Below, piece after piece: positions 1-6,949 of a stretch of 64,000 nt of DNA. Position 1 is the first letter of the stretch, and each line of letters opens with the position of its first letter. The notes under the pieces were generated by a model that was not told where the DNA came from, searched no databases, and worked only from the letters and a program-made list of their open reading frames with translations. Source of the stretch: Levilactobacillus senmaizukei DSM 21775 = NBRC 103853 (lineage in GTDB: Bacteria; Bacillota; Bacilli; Lactobacillales; Lactobacillaceae). The position numbers and the translations under genes were made by a program. The stretch is taken from contig NZ_BCWD01000007.1 of the NCBI RefSeq assembly GCF_001592085.1, forward strand, positions 37,891 through 101,890, written 5' to 3'.

Positions 1-1
1 G

Positions 2-166
2 GCAACCTTTGCCAACCTACAACAGATCCTAAAAGAGCGACGGTTACAGGTCCGACCGACGATGGGAGATTACTGGCATCGGGAAATTTATCTGACGGAT
101 ACACGGCGTACGGCTCCCGAAAAGGCGAAGACGGTTTTGCGCTACCGGGTAGAACCAACTGATTAA
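2..166 (+). CDS. C-terminal fragment, GyrI-like effector-binding domain protein
   Basis: The window opens inside this reading frame, which runs without a stop to TAA at 164-166, leaving 54 residues. The ending, with YWHREIYLTD followed by a Pro-Glu-Lys segment and a basic beta strand, resembles the last strands of GyrI-like/SOUL small-molecule binding domains. These domains often form the C-terminus of MerR or AraC type regulators or stand alone. The N-terminus lies outside the window, so the DNA-binding part, if any, cannot be seen. A strong terminator follows 15 bases after the stop. The domain call rests on a short motif and is moderate. Confidence 0.5.
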   Translation, partial: ATFANLQQILKERRLQVRPTMGDYWHREIYLTDTRRTAPEKAKTVLRYRVEPTD

Positions 167-180
167 GAGAAAATAAAAAA

Positions 181-228
181 TGACTGATGCTTACCGTCCA
201 GTTAGGCGGTAAGCATCAGTCGTTTTGT
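181..228 (+). terminator. Intrinsic terminator
   Basis: A perfect 15-bp stem (182-196 with 207-221), a 10-nt loop, then CGTTTTGTTATT. It closes the partial gene at 2-166. Confidence 0.9.
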
Positions 229-295
229 TATTATTTATAACCGTTGCTCCTCATGAATTGGCTATGGCGGGGGTTTAGTTTGACAAAGTGGGTAA

Positions 296-323
296 AAGAA
301 AAGAGTCATCCGAAGATGACTCT
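296..323 (-). terminator. Terminator-like hairpin, leftward
   Basis: AGAGTCATC (302-310), loop CGAA, GATGACTCT (315-323). Read leftward, the hairpin with its UUCG-type loop is followed by TTTTCTTTTAC, so it would end a minus-strand transcript. The nearest minus-strand gene ends 410 bases away, at 733. Confidence 0.65.
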
Positions 324-574
324 CGTCTTACATCACAATCGTACCCGGACTAATCACTCGCGAAGGGGGCAAGTGGTCAGGCGAGCTGACACACTTACAG
401 TCTTTAACCGAAACGAGTTCGGACCGGCTGTTGGATCAGTGTCGTTCACACATTGTCGACTAAACAACGGCTAACAGTTCTCACCAACACCCCACCGGCG
501 CCTGGACAGGTCGGTTGATTATTAGATTTAGTGCAGACTTCTAGCTTGTAAGGGTTCGCTGGAAGCTGACGGTT

Positions 575-687
575 GCGGTCGATCGGGGGGGAATAGCTGG
601 GCTATTCGTGGTCGGCCACGGATGAAACTGGTTTCTGAGACGCCATTTGTGGCTCGGGGATTCTCGATCCGGGCGACCGGCGACCGC
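575..687. repeat. Cluster of five hairpins inside GCGGTCG/CGACCGC arms
   Basis: Outer arms GCGGTCG (575-581) and CGACCGC (681-687) enclose five consecutive small palindromes: GAATAGC/GCTATTC (591-607), CGTGG/CCACG (607-620), GAAAC/GTTTC (624-635), GCCA/TGGC (642-653) and GGAT/ATCC (658-670). On the minus strand the segment GAGCC..GGCGTCTC resembles the conserved hairpin of the repeat family described at 40850 and 41057. Membership in that family is uncertain. Confidence 0.45.
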
Positions 688-732
688 TGAAACGGGTTGG
701 GTCAGGCAAATTTTTCCGCCTGACGTCACCCT

Positions 733-1905
733 TTATTTTGCGTCGTAGGCTGCTTGGAAGATCTTGATGATATCTTCTTTAGTCCCCTTACGAGGGTTAG
801 AGAAGGCGTTCCCATCCTTTAAGGCGTTTTCAGCCATCAATTCAAAGTCTTCTGGCTTAACACCGATTTCCTTGATGGACTTAGGAATACCAACGTCTTC
901 GGACATTTGCTTCATGGCCTTGATGGACAATTCAGCAGCGTCACGAGTTGATAAACCATCGGTGTTTTCACCCATGATCTTTGCTAATTCGGCAAAACGT
1001 TCTGGGCAAGCAATGATGTTGTATTGTTCAACGTAAGGTAAGAGCAATGCACAGCAAACACCATGAGGTGCATCGTATTGGCCACCAAGTTGGTGAGCCA
1101 TAGCGTGAACGTAACCTAAGTTGGCGTTGTTAAAGGCCATCCCAGCTAACATTTCAGCTTCAACCATCTTAGTCCGTGCGTCCAGGTTGTGACCGTTGGC
1201 AACGGCTTCACGTAAGGAAGTTTCAATTAACTTGATAGCTTCGATACATTGTGAGTCGGTGATCGGGTTATGATCAACGGAAACGTAGGGTTCGATGGAT
1301 TGAACAAAGGCGTCCATCCCAGTAGCGGCAGTTAAGCCCTTAGGAACATCGAGCATCAAAGTTGGGTCGTTGTATGAAACCAACGGAATGTTCCGCCATG
1401 AAACGACCACGAACTTCAAGTGAGTTTCTTCGTTAGTGATAACCGCGTGACGGGTCAATTCTGAACCAGTCCCGGCAGTCGTGTTAACGGCAATTAGTGG
1501 AGGTAATGGGTTGTCGAACGTTTCGATCCCAGCGAGCTTCGTAATGTCGTCGCCGTTGGTCAAGATAATGCCGGCACCCTTACCAGTATCGTGAGCAGAC
1601 CCCCCACCAATAGTAATGATGGAGTCCGCACCAGAGTCTTCATAAAGTTTCTTAACTTCTTTAATGTTACGAATCTTTGGGTTTGGTTCGACATTGTTGT
1701 AAATGACGTAGTCGACGCCAGCAGCCTTCAGTGAAGCCAGCGACTGTTGAACGGCACCATTTTCCATGCTTTCCAGGAATTTATCGGTAACAATTACCGG
1801 TTTCTTCATTCCTAACATCTTTGCACGGTCACCAATTTTAGAGATTACACCAGGGCCAAAAAAGTTGACGCTGGGCATCAGAAAGTCATAACTACGATCA
1901 GCCAT
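733..1905 (-). CDS. Iron-containing alcohol dehydrogenase family protein
   Basis: This 390-residue protein spans the whole iron-dependent (group III) alcohol dehydrogenase fold, closest in pattern to 1,3-propanediol dehydrogenase/lactaldehyde reductase. The N-terminal NAD(P)-binding half carries GGGSAHDTGKG (about residues 100-110), and the TTAGTGSE motif lies at 142-149. The metal site has D198, H267 (in HAMAHQLGG) and H281 (in DAPHG). The fourth position, normally His four residues after the Asp, is Gln202 in MDAFVQSIE. The enzyme may therefore bind a different metal or bind iron weakly. It is transcribed alone from a good promoter (1964-1992), with RBS AAGAAGG upstream of the ATG. Just after its stop is a GTCAGGC/GCCTGAC hairpin without a clear T tail. 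The substrate is not inferable from sequence. Confidence 0.9.
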   Translation of the reverse strand: MADRSYDFLMPSVNFFGPGVISKIGDRAKMLGMKKPVIVTDKFLESMENGAVQQSLASLKAAGVDYVIYNNVEPNPKIRNIKEVKKLYEDSGADSIITIGGGSAHDTGKGAGIILTNGDDITKLAGIETFDNPLPPLIAVNTTAGTGSELTRHAVITNEETHLKFVVVSWRNIPLVSYNDPTLMLDVPKGLTAATGMDAFVQSIEPYVSVDHNPITDSQCIEAIKLIETSLREAVANGHNLDARTKMVEAEMLAGMAFNNANLGYVHAMAHQLGGQYDAPHGVCCALLLPYVEQYNIIACPERFAELAKIMGENTDGLSTRDAAELSIKAMKQMSEDVGIPKSIKEIGVKPEDFELMAENALKDGNAFSNPRKGTKEDIIKIFQAAYDAK

Positions 1906-1963
1906 TATACAAATACCTTCTTTCAGAAGTTTTGAAAATCTTTAATACCGATTTCACAAAGCA

Positions 1964-1992
1964 ATTATAGCCGAACTAGTTACAGTTTGCAA
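1964..1992 (-). promoter_or_regulatory. Promoter of the alcohol dehydrogenase
   Basis: Read on the minus strand: -35 TTGCAA (1987-1992), a 17-bp spacer, then a perfect -10 TATAAT (1964-1969), about 60 bases before the start codon. Confidence 0.75.
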
Positions 1993-2041
1993 TAGGTTTC
2001 CGATGGAAGATAGGTCGTTGAACGAAAAAACTAATAGAGTA

Positions 2042-2161
2042 CACTGATAGCAAGCGATCGGTCGCCTAAAAGAAAATTTAAGTTAATGCTTTCACAGGTG
2101 AAAAAGCGATCGTGAAAAGGATCGTAAATTTCATAAGTTTTGATTGATTGTTCTATCAGTG
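2042..2161. repeat. Distant inverted repeat CACTGATAG / CTATCAGTG
   Basis: A perfect 9-base inverted pair (2042-2050 and 2153-2161) encloses an A/T-rich stretch with three GATCG motifs, two of them in GCGATCG. It sits between the divergent alcohol dehydrogenase and lipoprotein genes and could be a two-site operator. No regulator is assigned, and the rest of 1993-2316 shows only A/T-rich promoter-like sequence. Confidence 0.35.
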
Positions 2162-2316
2162 AAGGGCGTTTCCGGTCAATGATTGGATAAGTAGTTGCGT
2201 CGGTTATTTAAAAATGGATTTATTTATTGTAGTTAAATAACAATTAGCTTAAACTGAAACTATGGTTCCAGCATTATACATAAAAAGTCTTTATAAAAAA
2301 ATGGAGGCACGTACAT

Positions 2317-3063
2317 ATGAAAATCAAAAAAATTATCCTGACGGCGGCCTTGGCAGTCTTAGCAGTTGGGATGGCGGGTTGTACCGCTGGGAACAGTGCG
2401 GCAGATAAAAACGGCAGTTCCAGCAGTTCATCCAATAGTCAATTGGCCGAAGACGAGGTTATTATTAAAGATGCCCAGTCATTGAACGCCGATGGCCACT
2501 ATAAGGCTTCCAATAAGAAGCTAAGCAGTATTGATATTGCAGATCTGAGCAAGAAGGGCTTCGGCTCATTGAAATCCGAATACTTCCATTTGCAGAAGAG
2601 TAACGACAAGTTCCTATTAAAGGATAACAAGTCTTCCAAGTCGACCAATAATGGGAATAACACGTCGAATAATAACACCACTTCGACGGGAACTAATAAC
2701 AGTTTTAGTAGTTTCTCGAAGTTCACCGGGGACTATGTTTTCTACAATTCTGATTCCGATCGGCAACAAATGGATCTGACGATTAGTTCCGATGGTTCTG
2801 TCGTTCAACACAACAATGATGGTTCGGCCTTTTACGGGACGGCGGTCGCTTCCGGATCTAGCCAAAGTGGCATTCTGTCTTATGACGTGACGACGGGGAC
2901 GAATGACACCAAGAAGATTAACGCCAACGTTGAAATCGATGTGACCTGGGACAATGGGGAACACGAAACGTACTACGGCTATACATCTTACGATGATGAC
3001 ATTGTGTTGACCGATGGGAATTCTTACCACGGCGACCTGGTCAACGAGGTTTGGATCAAGTAA
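2317..3063 (+). CDS. Hypothetical cell-surface lipoprotein
   Basis: This 248-residue protein has a lipoprotein signal peptide: basic MKIKK, a hydrophobic core and lipobox VGMAGC with Cys22. A Ser-rich linker follows, then a charged region, a second Ser/Asn/Thr-rich low-complexity linker (about residues 105-130), and a C-terminal domain (about 135-248) rich in aromatic residues and Asp, likely beta-structured. The ATG at 2317 follows GGAGG with about 10 bases of spacing. The gene is monocistronic, with its own terminator. I do not recognise the C-terminal domain. The linkers suggest it extends through the cell wall. Confidence 0.85.
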   Translation: MKIKKIILTAALAVLAVGMAGCTAGNSAADKNGSSSSSSNSQLAEDEVIIKDAQSLNADGHYKASNKKLSSIDIADLSKKGFGSLKSEYFHLQKSNDKFLLKDNKSSKSTNNGNNTSNNNTTSTGTNNSFSSFSKFTGDYVFYNSDSDRQQMDLTISSDGSVVQHNNDGSAFYGTAVASGSSQSGILSYDVTTGTNDTKKINANVEIDVTWDNGEHETYYGYTSYDDDIVLTDGNSYHGDLVNEVWIK

Positions 3064-3084
3064 AGTTAGGGTGAACAAAATGAG

Positions 3085-3115
3085 GTCCGGGACGGTGGTC
3101 TCGGACTTTTCTTTT
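3085..3115 (+). terminator. Intrinsic terminator
   Basis: GTCCGGGAC (3085-3093) pairs with GTCTCGGAC (3098-3106), followed by TTTTCTTTT. It lies between the lipoprotein and the beta-lactamase-like gene. Confidence 0.85.
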
Positions 3116-3128
3116 AGGAGTGAAAACA

Positions 3129-4112
3129 ATGAAAAAACGTGGATTAGCGGGAATCGCCGTCATCGTTTTGATCCTGGTCGGCGGCGGGCTCTGGTGGGGT
3201 CAGGCGAATTCTAAACTGGCACCGGCACGCTCAACGAGTCAGTCGGCGAGTCGATCAAACGCCCCGCGGCCAACCAAAAAGGCGAAGACGCCAGCCAAAA
3301 AAGCCAAGACTAGTGGGCAAACGAGTAAGGCTTATCCCTTCAAGACCATTACCCAACAGACAGTGGGAAAGCTGAAAGGCCACAATTCAGTTGCCATTGC
3401 GACGAGCTTTTCCGGTGACCACTATCAGTGGCATAATCAGGCACAACGAGCCGCCAGTGATATCAAGGTCTTTATCTTGGCGACGGTTTACCATCAGGTG
3501 GATCAGGGAAAATATCAACTCAGCGGGCACTATACGTTAAGGGATGCCGACAAGGTTGGTGGAACCGGTAGCCTGCAAGGCATGGCGGCCGGTACGACCG
3601 TGACCAACCAACAACTATTACATTATATGATGACCGTTAGTGATAACACGGCAACGAATGTTATCCTCCGGCAGGTTGGGGGATTGGGCGTTGTTAATCA
3701 ATATGCACGGGAGCTGGGGGCCAAGGATACCCACGTGGTTCGCAAGATGATGGATCAGAAGGCCTTAGATGCCGGTACGGACAACCTGACGTCGGTGGCT
3801 GATCTGAGCATGGTTCTGATGAAACTTTGGCGGCATCAGTTGATATCGACCTCGGCGGACACGGCGATGTTGAAACTGATGAGTGAAAATACCAACCACA
3901 GCAAGTTGCCTAAGAATGTCCCCACCGATCGGACGATCTACAACAAGACGGGGGAATTCGATACCTATGGTGTTGAGAATGATGCCGCCATCTTTGCTAA
4001 GGGTGGCAAGGCAGTGGTCGTCGTCGCCATGAGCGAGGGCGGCCAACTCGGCCAGCAAATACCAGCCATGAATCGGCTCGGTCAACAGGTCGATCACGCG
4101 GTCTTTGGCTAA
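3129..4112 (+). CDS. Secreted beta-lactamase-like serine hydrolase
   Basis: A 327-residue protein with an N-terminal membrane anchor or uncleaved signal (about residues 4-24), a Lys/Pro/Ala/Ser-rich linker to about 70, and a class A beta-lactamase-type domain. The three hallmark motifs are present: SxxK as S110-D-I-K113, SDN at 171-173, and KTG at 273-275. The start at 3129 is preferred over the in-frame ATG at 3120 because AGGAG (3115-3119) abuts the latter and lies nine bases from the former. Such proteins in lactobacilli are usually cell-envelope serine hydrolases rather than resistance enzymes. Substrate unknown. Downstream are two tandem structured repeats rather than a simple terminator. 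Confidence 0.88.
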   Translation: MKKRGLAGIAVIVLILVGGGLWWGQANSKLAPARSTSQSASRSNAPRPTKKAKTPAKKAKTSGQTSKAYPFKTITQQTVGKLKGHNSVAIATSFSGDHYQWHNQAQRAASDIKVFILATVYHQVDQGKYQLSGHYTLRDADKVGGTGSLQGMAAGTTVTNQQLLHYMMTVSDNTATNVILRQVGGLGVVNQYARELGAKDTHVVRKMMDQKALDAGTDNLTSVADLSMVLMKLWRHQLISTSADTAMLKLMSENTNHSKLPKNVPTDRTIYNKTGEFDTYGVENDAAIFAKGGKAVVVVAMSEGGQLGQQIPAMNRLGQQVDHAVFG

Positions 4113-4327
4113 GTCTTGATGGGTTTGGACCGCCGACGGCGGTTAGGGGCTCCGTCCTATGGGGCCCGCTTGGAGCCAAGAGACGGTCTCCAAGCTCACT
4201 TTCAAGCCACCCAAAGAACGGGTAGCTCGAAAGGTGGCCCGTGGTGTAAGACCGGCAAGTCCGGCCGCTCTAACGCCACCGACACAGGACTACGCCCCTA
4301 ACCACCTTTGGCTTAGATCCAGCTTGC
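4113..4327 (+). repeat. Tandem structured element, copy 1 (core 4141-4303)
   Basis: A direct repeat of roughly 210 bases, repeated at 4387-4600. The core folds with outer arms GGTTAGGGGC (4141-4150) and GCCCCTAACC (4294-4303) and inner arms GTCCT/AGGAC. Inside are a hairpin GCTTGGA..TCCAAGC around GCCAAGAGACGGTC, a hairpin CTTTC..GAAAG with inner ACCC/GGGT, and a GGTGGC..GCCACC arm. The GCC..AGAG..CGGTC loop links it to the elements at 30183, 30646, 40850 and 41057. Small open frames across it are not considered genes. Confidence 0.8.
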
Positions 4328-4386
4328 CAGTAGTGGTTGACGCTCCTGAATGGCGAGATGGACACGATGACTCGGATGTTGATTAG

Positions 4387-4600
4387 GGCTTGATGGACTG
4401 GACCGTCGACGGCGGTTAGGGGCTCCGTCCTATGGGGGCCCGCTTGGAGCCGAGAGCCGGTCTCCAAGCTCACTTTCAAGCCACCCAGAAAGCGGGCAGC
4501 TCGAAAGGTGGCCCGTGGTGTAAGACCGGCAAGTTCAGCCGCTCTAACGCCACCGACACAGGACTACGTCTCTAACCACCTTTGCTTTAGATCCAGTTTC
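4387..4600 (+). repeat. Tandem structured element, copy 2 (core 4414-4577)
   Basis: The second copy of the element at 4113. The outer arms are GGTTAGGGGC (4414-4423) and GTCTCTAACC (4568-4577). Compared with copy 1, the two changes in the right arm turn G-C pairs into G-U pairs, so the stem is kept in RNA. The GCTTGGA/TCCAAGC and CTTTC/GAAAG stems are intact. Confidence 0.8.
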
Positions 4601-4955
4601 GCCAGCAGTGATGGTTGAGTATTGTTATCCGATGACGGATTTGTTTTGTGAGGACACGTATGCTGAACAGAGTTGGGCCCCAGATAGTTTTTGTATTCAA
4701 CGCGCTAGTTTAATTTTGTTATTTGGCAATCTGTGATTGTTAGTCTTGCGGTCTTATACAAGACAAGTGACCTTATTAATTTTTAAATAGTTTGTCGGGA
4801 TAGGCCCATTTGGCATGCGGCGACTTAGTTTGATGGTTTCAAACGACAATCTTGAGCTGTAGGCGGGGAAGTTTGATCTATTTCAATGTGGCTAGTGTAA
4901 TCGTCATAAAAGTGATTATAATGGACAGTATCTTAGGGGATAAGAGGGGTTGCTC
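4601..4955 (+). other. Intergenic region upstream of the CDF transporter
   Basis: No gene is seen. The first bases still resemble the flank of copy 1 of the repeat. The 3' part is A/T-rich and holds a possible promoter for the next gene: TTGATC (4873-4878), 17 bases, TGTAAT (4896-4901). A second -10-like TATAAT lies at 4917-4922. Confidence 0.4.
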
Positions 4956-5939
4956 ATGAACGAATTTGACGAGCATCGGCGTCAGGAAACCATTGCCTGG
5001 CACGAACGCCAACAACAAGAATTAAAAAAATTAAAGGGTGCCCAGCGTCATCTTTGGTTAAACGTGGCCGCTTATCTAACCATTTCGGTGATCGAATTTT
5101 ATTTAGCCGTCGTGGGGCACTCGCAAACCTTACGTGCGGATGCGTTTAATAATTTATCGGGAATCATCGCGTCCGTCCTATTATTAGTCGGGATTCACAT
5201 TGCCCGCGATATTGACGATGATGACTTGATGGGACGGCCATTGCCAGAAGAGTCTCAGCACAGTGGGCAACGTCTCCAATTGACGCGGTTCCACTATGAG
5301 ACGGTCTTTACCATGATTACGGGATTAGTGATGATTGTGATCGCGATTAGTGTTATCTATGGTGGCGTTCAGAGCCTCATGAGTCACGCCGAACAGGAGA
5401 TTCCTAAACCAATCACCCTGGTTGGGGCTGGGATTGCGACCGTGATCATGCTGGGCGTCTGGTGGATGAATAAACGTGGTGGTCGGCGTCTTCAGAGTGC
5501 CGCGTTGGTTGCGGCCGCGCAAGATAGTCTGAGCGACGCGGTAACCAGTGTCGGTACGATGGTGGCAATTGGTGGTGCCATGCTATTCAAGGTCGAATGG
5601 CTAGATGGTGTGGCCAGTATGGTTGTCGGGTTATTCATTCTGTCCGCCGGTGTTAAGATTTTTCGTGAAAGTAGTTTAAACTTGGCGGATTACTTTGATC
5701 CCAAGTTGGAAGATCAATTCCGAGCTGCGGTTGGAGATTTTCCGGCGGTCAACGAGGTCTTGGAGCTTAAGGCCCACTACAATGGGAATGTCGTTACGGT
5801 GGATACCACAATCGCCGTCGATGCGCACATGGAAGTCCAAGATAGTTATCGGTTGAGCGAGGATATTGAAGGCACACTACGTCGGAAGTTTGGGATTGTG
5901 GATACCAGTGTAATGGTCGTGCCCACAGAAAAAAATTAA
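4956..5939 (+). CDS. Cation diffusion facilitator (CDF) metal transporter
   Basis: This 327-residue protein has the CDF layout: a charged N-terminus, six membrane segments, and a C-terminal cytoplasmic ferredoxin-like domain (from about residue 235) with the FP.V..V..L dimer-domain pattern. It exports divalent metal against protons. The TM2 motif is RADAFNNLSG, in which the second metal position is Asn. The TM5 motif is QDSLSDA, with Asp where zinc-type carriers have His. This Asn/Asp set is more like manganese/iron-type CDFs than zinc YiiP; that specificity is inference. The ATG at 4956 follows AAGAGGGG at seven bases, which is better than the upstream TTG at 4950. It is transcribed alone. 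Confidence 0.9.
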   Translation: MNEFDEHRRQETIAWHERQQQELKKLKGAQRHLWLNVAAYLTISVIEFYLAVVGHSQTLRADAFNNLSGIIASVLLLVGIHIARDIDDDDLMGRPLPEESQHSGQRLQLTRFHYETVFTMITGLVMIVIAISVIYGGVQSLMSHAEQEIPKPITLVGAGIATVIMLGVWWMNKRGGRRLQSAALVAAAQDSLSDAVTSVGTMVAIGGAMLFKVEWLDGVASMVVGLFILSAGVKIFRESSLNLADYFDPKLEDQFRAAVGDFPAVNEVLELKAHYNGNVVTVDTTIAVDAHMEVQDSYRLSEDIEGTLRRKFGIVDTSVMVVPTEKN

Positions 5940-6116
5940 ATTAATTTGGCCGTCAAGATGGGTTATTCACAAGCTGGGCGGTTTTTATGAGGGGGACTAT
6001 TCTCACCTGTTCACAAAGATCAGTTCCGATGGCTTCGCCGGTTTATAGTTACGATCCCGCAGGATATACAAGCATCATTGAAATTATGCAGGACAAGTTG
6101 CGTCGGAATTTCATGG

Positions 6117-6160
6117 TTACCCAAAAGTGCCTACTACCCAAAATAGCCCGTAAAGGGTAA
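6117..6160 (+). promoter_or_regulatory. Possible HxlR operator
   Basis: Direct repeats TACCCAAAA at 6118-6126 and 6135-6143 (17 bases apart) lie within an inverted pair TTACCC (6117-6122) and GGGTAA (6155-6160). They sit 30-70 bases upstream of the HxlR start. Autoregulation is inferred from position. Confidence 0.4.
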
Positions 6161-6188
6161 ACTGATCAAAAAAGCGGGAGGTCGACTT

Positions 6189-6560
6189 GTGAAACAGACA
6201 TTTAATAATGGCGTTGAAGCCACGTTAAAAGTTATTAGTGGTAAGTGGAAGCCGCAATTGCTCTGCCATTTAGGCAATCGGCCGCAACGAACCTGTGATC
6301 TGCGGCAAGCGCTCCCAGATATTTCGCAAAAGGTTCTGACGCAACAATTGCGGGAATTAGAACGAGATGGGATTATCGATCGTCAGATTACGGGTGAACA
6401 AGCACCGTTTAAGGTCACTTACTCCTTGACTCCCCTGGGTCGTTCATTAGGACAAATTTTGGTGCAAATGTCCATCTGGGGCGAGCATCGCGCCAGTGAA
6501 TTGCCCGATGTGGAGATTACCAATGACCACGGTGGGTTTAGCCGCTTACTTGAAAATTAG
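6189..6560 (+). CDS. HxlR-family transcriptional regulator
   Basis: This 123-residue winged-helix regulator carries the HxlR core: GVEATLKVISGKWKP, the recognition region with ISQKVLTQQL, and the wing LTPLGRSL. Family members such as HypR and YodB sense electrophiles or disulfide stress through an N-terminal Cys just before the VEATL motif. Here that position reads NNGVEATL, with no Cys, so this regulator probably senses something else or by another residue. Start is GTG at 6189 after GGGAGG. It is followed by its own terminator, then by a second short winged-helix gene and an Old Yellow Enzyme gene that it may control. Confidence 0.9.
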   Translation: MKQTFNNGVEATLKVISGKWKPQLLCHLGNRPQRTCDLRQALPDISQKVLTQQLRELERDGIIDRQITGEQAPFKVTYSLTPLGRSLGQILVQMSIWGEHRASELPDVEITNDHGGFSRLLEN

Positions 6561-6563
6561 ACG

Positions 6564-6592
6564 GAAGGCACTTTAAAGTGCCTTCTTTTTTT
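6564..6592 (+). terminator. Intrinsic terminator
   Basis: A perfect 11-bp stem GAAGGCACTTT/AAAGTGCCTTC followed by seven T. It separates the HxlR gene from the next two genes. Confidence 0.9.
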
Positions 6593-6640
6593 GTGGCCGA
6601 AGACCAGGTATGCTGAGCGTATTGTTTAAGGAGGTGGCCG

Positions 6641-6949
6641 ATGGAAACTCAAATTCGGGGACTAAAAACAACCCAATCCATGGTTAATCATCCCGTGGAA
6701 TGGCGGTTGATGTTAGCCCTACTGGCGGGGCCGCGGACCCTGTCACAGCTACGACAGCCCTTTCATGGATGGCAATGGTGGCAAGCTTATCCTCGGTTAT
6801 GGCGCCTGCAACAGCGACAACTGGTGGTGGTCGATCACCAACATCATTTGTGGCGATTGACGGCGGCGGGTGAGAGTTTATCCCCTGTCTTAACAGCACT
6901 AGCGACCTGTATGGCCTCGCAGAAAGAAGGAATAACGGATGAAGTATAA
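6641..6949 (+). CDS. Short winged-helix protein, HxlR-like
   Basis: A 102-residue protein with the general HxlR arrangement: VEWRLMLALLAGPRTLSQL, then a Trp-rich segment replacing the usual recognition helix, then LWRLTAAGESLSPVL as wing and dimer helix. The family core GKWK is missing and the Trp-rich middle is odd, so it looks like a diverged paralogue of the gene at 6189. The start ATG follows AAGGAGG. Its 3' end overlaps the OYE gene start by 11 bases, implying translational coupling. It may act as partner or antagonist of the first HxlR protein; that role is speculation. Confidence 0.7.
   Translation: METQIRGLKTTQSMVNHPVEWRLMLALLAGPRTLSQLRQPFHGWQWWQAYPRLWRLQQRQLVVVDHQHHLWRLTAAGESLSPVLTALATCMASQKEGITDEV

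Larger units (their letters stand above)
231..730. other. Gene-free structured intergenic region
   Basis: About 500 bases without a convincing gene. On the minus strand the region reads as structured sequence downstream of the alcohol dehydrogenase. It contains a block of small hairpins at 575-687, a long-range pairing of CCGG..TGTTGG with CCAACA..CCGG in the 330-520 part, and finally a terminator-like hairpin at 302-323. Short open frames at 244-474 (+) and 541-729 (-) lack family resemblance and overlap these palindromes, so they are not called. A leftward non-coding RNA or a long 3' UTR is possible. Confidence 0.4.

Noticed and set aside
244..729. Open frames 244-474 (+) and 541-729 (-)
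   Set aside because: No RBS, odd composition, and they span hairpins that explain the sequence better.
2617..3129. 170-codon open frame on the minus strand
   Set aside because: It is the shadow of the lipoprotein gene (2317-3063), created by its Ser/Asn/Asp-rich codons; it has no RBS and no family pattern.
4116..4479. Overlapping small frames on both strands in the tandem repeats
   Set aside because: They cross the palindromic structured element, share no protein pattern, and differ in frame between the two repeat copies.
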